NCBI GenBank assembly: GCA_013330215.1
Contig: DUIS01000042.1
Location: forward strand, 4,341-12,825
Source: Microcaldota archaeon
GTDB taxonomy: Archaea > Micrarchaeota > Micrarchaeia > Micrarchaeales > Micrarchaeaceae
DNA: 8,485 nt
Direction: 5' to 3'
Numbering within the stretch: the first letter of the stretch is position 1; each line of letters begins with the position of its first letter. The notes under the pieces are model-generated. The model was not told the origin of the DNA and made no database searches. It saw nothing but the letters and a program-made list of their open reading frames with translations. Position numbers and translations under genes: made by a program. Positions 5,201 through 8,485 of the stretch are shown one piece after another.

Positions 5201-6205
5201 ATGGACCAGCCTGATGGCAAATACTCGATAGTAGTAGAGCATCTAGTCAAGAAATTCGGCAGCTTTACCGCTGTCAATGATGTTTCCTTCAAGGTGAAGG
5301 AGGGAGAGATATTCGGGCTTCTCGGCCCCAATGGCGCGGGCAAGACAACCACAATATCGATACTTTCTACGATAGTCAACCTCACATCCGGAAAGGCATC
5401 CATATACGGGAGGGACGTGGTACACGAAAAGGATGCGGTGCGCAATCTCATAGGCATTGTCTTCCAGGACCCGAGCCTCGACGACGAACTCACAGGAAGG
5501 GAAAATCTTGACATACATGCAAGGCTCTACGGCGTCAAGGGCAAGGCGAAGCTCGAGGCGATAGACAGGGTGCTCAAGCTTGTTGAGCTTGATGACAAGG
5601 CAAACATCCAGGTAAGGGCCTATTCCGGGGGAATGAAGAGAAGGCTCGAGATCGCGAGGGGTTTCATCCATGACCCTAAGGTGCTCTTCCTCGATGAACC
5701 CACCATAGGGCTTGACCCGCAGACAAGGAGGAAGATATGGGATTACATACTGCACCTGAACGAGCGCGAGAAGGTGACCATAATACTCACAACCCATTAC
5801 ATGGAAGAGGCTGACGAGCTTTGCGACAGGATCGCGATAATAGACCATGGTAAGATAATAAAGGTCGACACCTCGGAGAAGCTCAAGGATTCGCTTGGAG
5901 GCGACGTGATAAAGATAGGGACGAACAAGCCAAAGGAGCTTGTCGCCCTAGTGAAAAAGAAGAAGATCGCAGTTTCGGCGATGGAGCATGATGGCACCGT
6001 AGAGATAACCGCAAAGGACGGAAGCAAGGCGCTTCCAAGGATAATAGAGTTCGCAAAGGGCGCCAAGATAGACATCGAGTATTCTACCTTGAAAAGGCCC
6101 ACTCTTGAGGACGTTTTCATAAGCCTTACGGGCAAGGAGATACGCGATGAGCAGGCGAGCGGAGCAGACCAGATGAAGCAGAAGTGGAGGGCGAGAGGAA
6201 GGTAA
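5201..6205 (+). CDS. ABC-2 type exporter ATP-binding protein (DrrA-like)
   Basis: The cytoplasmic ATPase of an ABC exporter, 334 residues, near the usual length for DrrA-type subunits. Seen in order: Walker A GPNGAGKT (42-49), Q-loop Gln89 in VFQDP, signature YSGGMKRR (141-148), Walker B VLFLDEP (161-167, catalytic Glu166), D-loop GLDP (170-173) and switch His199. A C-terminal domain of about 100 residues ends in RPTLEDVF before a short charged tail, as in the daunorubicin-resistance group, where it regulates or dimerises the subunit. All catalytic residues are intact. The ATG at 5201 fits a leaderless start behind the TATA box. The permease gene begins one base after the stop, so the two are co-transcribed. 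Lysine is encoded almost only by AAG. The cargo cannot be told; this group moves lipids, drugs or polysaccharide-like molecules. Confidence 0.95.
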   Translation: MDQPDGKYSIVVEHLVKKFGSFTAVNDVSFKVKEGEIFGLLGPNGAGKTTTISILSTIVNLTSGKASIYGRDVVHEKDAVRNLIGIVFQDPSLDDELTGRENLDIHARLYGVKGKAKLEAIDRVLKLVELDDKANIQVRAYSGGMKRRLEIARGFIHDPKVLFLDEPTIGLDPQTRRKIWDYILHLNEREKVTIILTTHYMEEADELCDRIAIIDHGKIIKVDTSEKLKDSLGGDVIKIGTNKPKELVALVKKKKIAVSAMEHDGTVEITAKDGSKALPRIIEFAKGAKIDIEYSTLKRPTLEDVFISLTGKEIRDEQASGADQMKQKWRARGR

Positions 6206-6206
6206 C

Positions 6207-6986
6207 ATGGCTACTACAATTGACACTATATACACGATATGGCTCAGGGAGATCAAGAGGTTCCTGAAGTCAAAGTCGAGGATCCTGGGCACAGGCGGAC
6301 AACCGCTCATCTGGCTCGCAATAGTCGGTGTCGGCTTCGGCTCTGCAATAGGCGTGCTTGCAGGAGGGGTCTCTTATATAACATTCATGGCTCCCGGGAT
6401 AATAGGCATGACAATACTTTTCAGCTCCATATTCGCCGGGATAAACGTGATATACGACAAGCAGTTCGGTTTCATGAAGGAGATACTTGTTGCGCCGGTC
6501 TCTAGGGTAGGGATAGTCCTAGGGAAGATAGCAGGCAGTGCCACTGTATCGCTCATATCGGCAATCACAGTGCTTGTGATCGTTATTTTGGTAGGCATCA
6601 TACCGGTCAGCAGCCTGACTGTGGCCGGGCTTATTGAGGCTGTCGTATTTATGGTACTGACAGCTGCAATTTTCGTGTCTGTAGGGCTGGTCATAGCAAC
6701 GAGCATAAACAACATGGAGGGTTTTCAGGTAATAATAAACTTCTTCATACTTCCGCTCTTCTTCCTCTCCGGAGCGCTTTTCCCATTGACTGATGCCCCG
6801 TTATGGATGAAGGCGGTTTCGGCAGTAGACCCGTTAAGGTACGGTGTTGACGGGATGAGGGGGGCGCTTATAGGCACCGCGGCGGCATCTTACCCACTGG
6901 CCCTTGATTTCGTTATTATTCTCGGCGTTGCGGTAGTGCTGATTGCTGTTGCGGACTTTGCGTTCAGAAGGATGCAGGCCAAGTAG
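6207..6986 (+). CDS. ABC-2 type exporter permease (DrrB-like)
   Basis: The membrane partner of the ATPase just upstream, 259 residues with six predicted membrane helices at roughly 31-50, 60-80, 112-134, 139-165, 174-195 and 231-253. A short amphipathic N-terminus (LREIKRFLKSK, 13-23) precedes the first helix, as usual for ABC-2 permeases. The cytoplasmic loop QFGFMKEILVAPVSR (86-100) is the characteristic ABC-2 coupling segment. LSGALFPLTDAP (187-198) and DPLRYGVDGMRG (208-219), after the fifth helix, are also typical. An AGGAAGG-like ribosome site overlaps the end of the ATPase gene. Two copies would pair with two ATPase subunits. The stop lies two bases from the end of the leftward DHH gene, leaving no room for a separate terminator. 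Confidence 0.95.
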   Translation: MATTIDTIYTIWLREIKRFLKSKSRILGTGGQPLIWLAIVGVGFGSAIGVLAGGVSYITFMAPGIIGMTILFSSIFAGINVIYDKQFGFMKEILVAPVSRVGIVLGKIAGSATVSLISAITVLVIVILVGIIPVSSLTVAGLIEAVVFMVLTAAIFVSVGLVIATSINNMEGFQVIINFFILPLFFLSGALFPLTDAPLWMKAVSAVDPLRYGVDGMRGALIGTAAASYPLALDFVIILGVAVVLIAVADFAFRRMQAK

Positions 6987-6988
6987 TA

Positions 6989-7966
6989 TCAGACTGAACT
7001 TATTCTCTCAATGAACGCATTAAGGAACTTGTCCTTGTTTTCTTTCTTCGGGCCATATGCACCTGCTGCACATGGATGCCCTCCACCCGTACCTCCTATT
7101 ATCGGCGAGAGACCCTTCATCAACTTTCCAAGATGTATCTTGTGGGTTTTGTCGAGTGGCGGCCTAAGCCTTGCAGAAAATGAGAGCTCATTCTTGCTTG
7201 TGGTATAGAAGAGGGAGACATCTGCGCCTATGCGTATTCCGTCGTCCGCAAGCATGTTTGCGTGCACATCCGCCTTGCCGTATACCATCAGCATGCTGTT
7301 GATTATCTTTATGTTCGAGTCGAAAAGGTTCTCTATAAATCCCTCCCTTGTTTCCGGCGCAGCTGGATGCTGGATTTCCTGCAGAAGCGACGTGTAATCG
7401 GTTTTTCCAGCCTCGAGAAGTTCCCCTATCTGTATGAATGTCTTTGGGAATGCGTTCTTGAACTCTGCAGAGTCAGAGATTATTCCGGTTGCGAGCATGC
7501 TGGCCAGTTTCTTGTCCATTTTTACGCTGCCACCTATCAGCTGGTATACTATGCTCGCTGTGGAATTGTAGCTCTCGTCGTTGAAGATTACTACGTTCTC
7601 TTTTTCTACCTTGCTTAGCGTGTGGTGGTCTATTATCAGAATCGTGCGCTTGAACCGCTCAAGCTCCTTCATGAATACGCCGCAGTCCTCGAAATTGTTG
7701 ACGTCGAGGAGCACTACCAGGTCGGCGCCTGCGTCGAACTCCTTCGAGATAAGGTTTTCACCGAAACCCAGCCGTTCCATTATCCTTCTGCAGTTCGCTG
7801 TTATGTAATCGGGTGCGGCTATTCTCGCGTTGCTGAAGTACCTCGCCAGGCCGAAGGCGGATGATACCGAGTCGGTATCTGCCATTGAATGGAATGTGAG
7901 TAGCACTTTCTTGTTCTTGTACGAGGCGATGAATTCCTGGAGCGCTTTGAAATCTATGGCTTCCAT
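6989..7966 (-). CDS. DHH/DHHA1 family phosphoesterase (RecJ/NrnA-like)
   Basis: A 325-residue DHH-superfamily phosphoesterase with a C-terminal DHHA1 domain; members hydrolyse short oligonucleotides, pAp, cyclic dinucleotides or single-stranded DNA with Mn2+. Motif I is HSMADTDSVSS (26-36, with His26, Asp30, Asp32), motif II has Asp88 in LLDVNN, motif III is IIDHHTLS (111-118), and motif IV is GIISDS (161-166, Asp165). The DHHA1 glycine-rich substrate loop is GGTGGGHPCAAGA (291-303). Metal ligands are all present, although motif I has Ala for the usual Pro and Ser for the usual Gly. The size is closer to NrnA-type nanoRNases and small archaeal RecJ-like proteins than to bacterial RecJ. The ATG lies 14 bases after the prefoldin stop with only a weak ribosome site, so it is probably co-transcribed with prefoldin. 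The exact substrate is open. Confidence 0.9.
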   Translation of the reverse strand: MEAIDFKALQEFIASYKNKKVLLTFHSMADTDSVSSAFGLARYFSNARIAAPDYITANCRRIMERLGFGENLISKEFDAGADLVVLLDVNNFEDCGVFMKELERFKRTILIIDHHTLSKVEKENVVIFNDESYNSTASIVYQLIGGSVKMDKKLASMLATGIISDSAEFKNAFPKTFIQIGELLEAGKTDYTSLLQEIQHPAAPETREGFIENLFDSNIKIINSMLMVYGKADVHANMLADDGIRIGADVSLFYTTSKNELSFSARLRPPLDKTHKIHLGKLMKGLSPIIGGTGGGHPCAAGAYGPKKENKDKFLNAFIERISSV

Positions 7967-7980
7967 CCATTCATCATCGG

Positions 7981-8319
7981 CTATTCCTTGAGCTCCTTAA
8001 GCGCTGCGGTTATCTCAACCCTTAGCGACTGCTCCTTTTTTGAGAGCTCGTCGAACTGCTTCTCGGTTATGCCGAGGCGCATCTGAGCTGAGTCCTGCTT
8101 CTCCTTCACGCTCTTTGTCGCTGTCGCCTTGTCTACGTCTACCATTATGCCCCCTACTGCTAGGTATATCCTGCCCTTTGCCTTCTCGATCTCCTCGAGA
8201 GCCTCTGCGAACTCCGCCTTCTGCTCCTTGAATTGCTCCTTCTGCATTGCAAGCGACTGGAGCTGCTCCTGCAGCATCTGGTACTCCCTTGTTATCTTTT
8301 CTAGTTGCTCCTTTTCCAT
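7981..8319 (-). CDS. pfdB: Prefoldin beta subunit
   Basis: A subunit of the archaeal prefoldin hexamer (two alpha, four beta), which holds unfolded proteins in the cytoplasm and passes them to the thermosome. The 112 residues form two long charged coiled coils (about 1-48 and 70-110) joined by a beta hairpin with the sequence GRIYLAVGGIMV (49-60), the conserved signature of the beta type; alpha subunits have two hairpins and are longer. The ATG at 8319 is preceded by GAGGTG (8325-8330), a good archaeal ribosome site at normal spacing, and that site overlaps the stop codon of the upstream NuoD-like gene. This arrangement ties its translation to the respiratory gene. The DHH gene follows 14 bases downstream. 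Confidence 0.92.
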   Translation of the reverse strand: MEKEQLEKITREYQMLQEQLQSLAMQKEQFKEQKAEFAEALEEIEKAKGRIYLAVGGIMVDVDKATATKSVKEKQDSAQMRLGITEKQFDELSKKEQSLRVEITAALKELKE

Positions 8320-8328
8320 AAACGCACC

Positions 8329-8485
8329 TCATCTGTCAACATCCCCAAGCACGAGGTCCAAACTGCCAAGCGTTGAGAAGATATCAGCGTATTTTGCATT
8401 TAGTGTTAGTTTCTTTAAGGCGGCAAGGTTTATAAAGGTGGGAGACCTCAGCGATATCCTGTAGGGCCTCTGCTTGTCCGGGACC
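8329..8485 (-). CDS. nuoD: NuoD/FpoD-like NADH-quinone oxidoreductase subunit D, C-terminal part
   Basis: Only the last 51 codons are inside the window; the gene continues beyond the right edge. The tail matches the end of the 49-kDa subunit of complex I: RPYRISLRSPTFINLAAL (visible residues 6-23) and the terminal LGSLDLVLGDVDR (39-51). Related group 4 [NiFe] hydrogenases end in a DPCxxC nickel-binding motif instead. Here the region has no cysteine, so this is a respiratory subunit and not a hydrogenase. In complex I this protein forms part of the quinone pocket with NuoB. NuoH usually follows NuoD, but here prefoldin beta begins nine bases later, so the operon order is broken or this is the end of a rearranged nuo cluster. 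FpoD or a ferredoxin-dependent relative cannot be excluded. Confidence 0.85.
   Translation of the reverse strand, partial: VPDKQRPYRISLRSPTFINLAALKKLTLNAKYADIFSTLGSLDLVLGDVDR

Noticed and set aside
5243..5848. Long antisense frame (about 200 codons) opposite the ABC ATPase
   Set aside because: It mirrors codon bias of a gene with strong, fully conserved ABC motifs; the translation shows no family features.
8015..8332. Alternative minus-strand frame of about 105 codons over prefoldin beta
   Set aside because: Low-complexity Gly, Arg and Glu translation produced by the coiled-coil codons in another frame. The prefoldin frame has the signature hairpin and a ribosome site.

Overview
This window looks like chromosomal DNA from an archaeon. 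The evidence is an archaeal-type prefoldin beta subunit, an Mre11-type nuclease, TATA boxes placed about 24-27 bases before start codons (leaderless genes), occasional GGAGGTGA-like ribosome sites, and the C-terminus of a NuoD/FpoD-type respiratory subunit. The moderate base composition, short spacers and overlapping gene ends would suit a small-genome lineage such as Micrarchaeota or an acidophilic Thermoplasmata-like archaeon. That placement is a guess, because nothing in the window fixes the taxon. No stretch of 300 bases lacks a gene, and I saw no rRNA, tRNA, CRISPR array, insertion sequence or long repeat.

Left part (1-3112): a NUDIX hydrolase, cut by the window's left edge, runs rightward and converges on an Mre11-like metallophosphoesterase. 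The two genes share a TCATGA palindrome that supplies both stop codons. Two HAD-superfamily genes lie upstream of the nuclease on the same strand, 13 bases apart. One resembles 5'(3')-deoxyribonucleotidases and the other resembles HDHD3/REG-2-like proteins. Both depart from the usual catalytic DxD. The pair has a TATA box at the upstream end and the nuclease has its own.

Middle part (3113-5200): a divergent promoter region of about 130 bases leads to a rightward orphan protein of 295 residues carrying a DGTHR motif, perhaps ParB-like. A class I methyltransferase of the Erg6/tocopherol-methyltransferase type follows. Its reading frame has no ATG, GTG or TTG at the expected N-terminus. An ATA codon sits where the start should be, five bases after an AGGTG ribosome site. 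The methyltransferase uses lysine codons differently from the adjacent transporter gene. This two-gene segment is the least explained part of the window.

Right part (5201-8485): a two-gene ABC exporter of the DrrAB/ABC-2 type (ATPase, then a six-helix permease one base downstream) ends two bases from a leftward DHH-family phosphoesterase. Upstream of the latter, on the same strand and closely packed, are prefoldin beta and the last 51 codons of a NuoD-like subunit. These three are probably co-transcribed, joining respiration, protein folding and nucleotide or nucleic-acid phosphoester cleavage in one transcription unit.

No complete new multi-gene system is obvious. The best candidates for a second look are the DGTHR orphan, the start of the methyltransferase, and the two HAD proteins with altered active sites.
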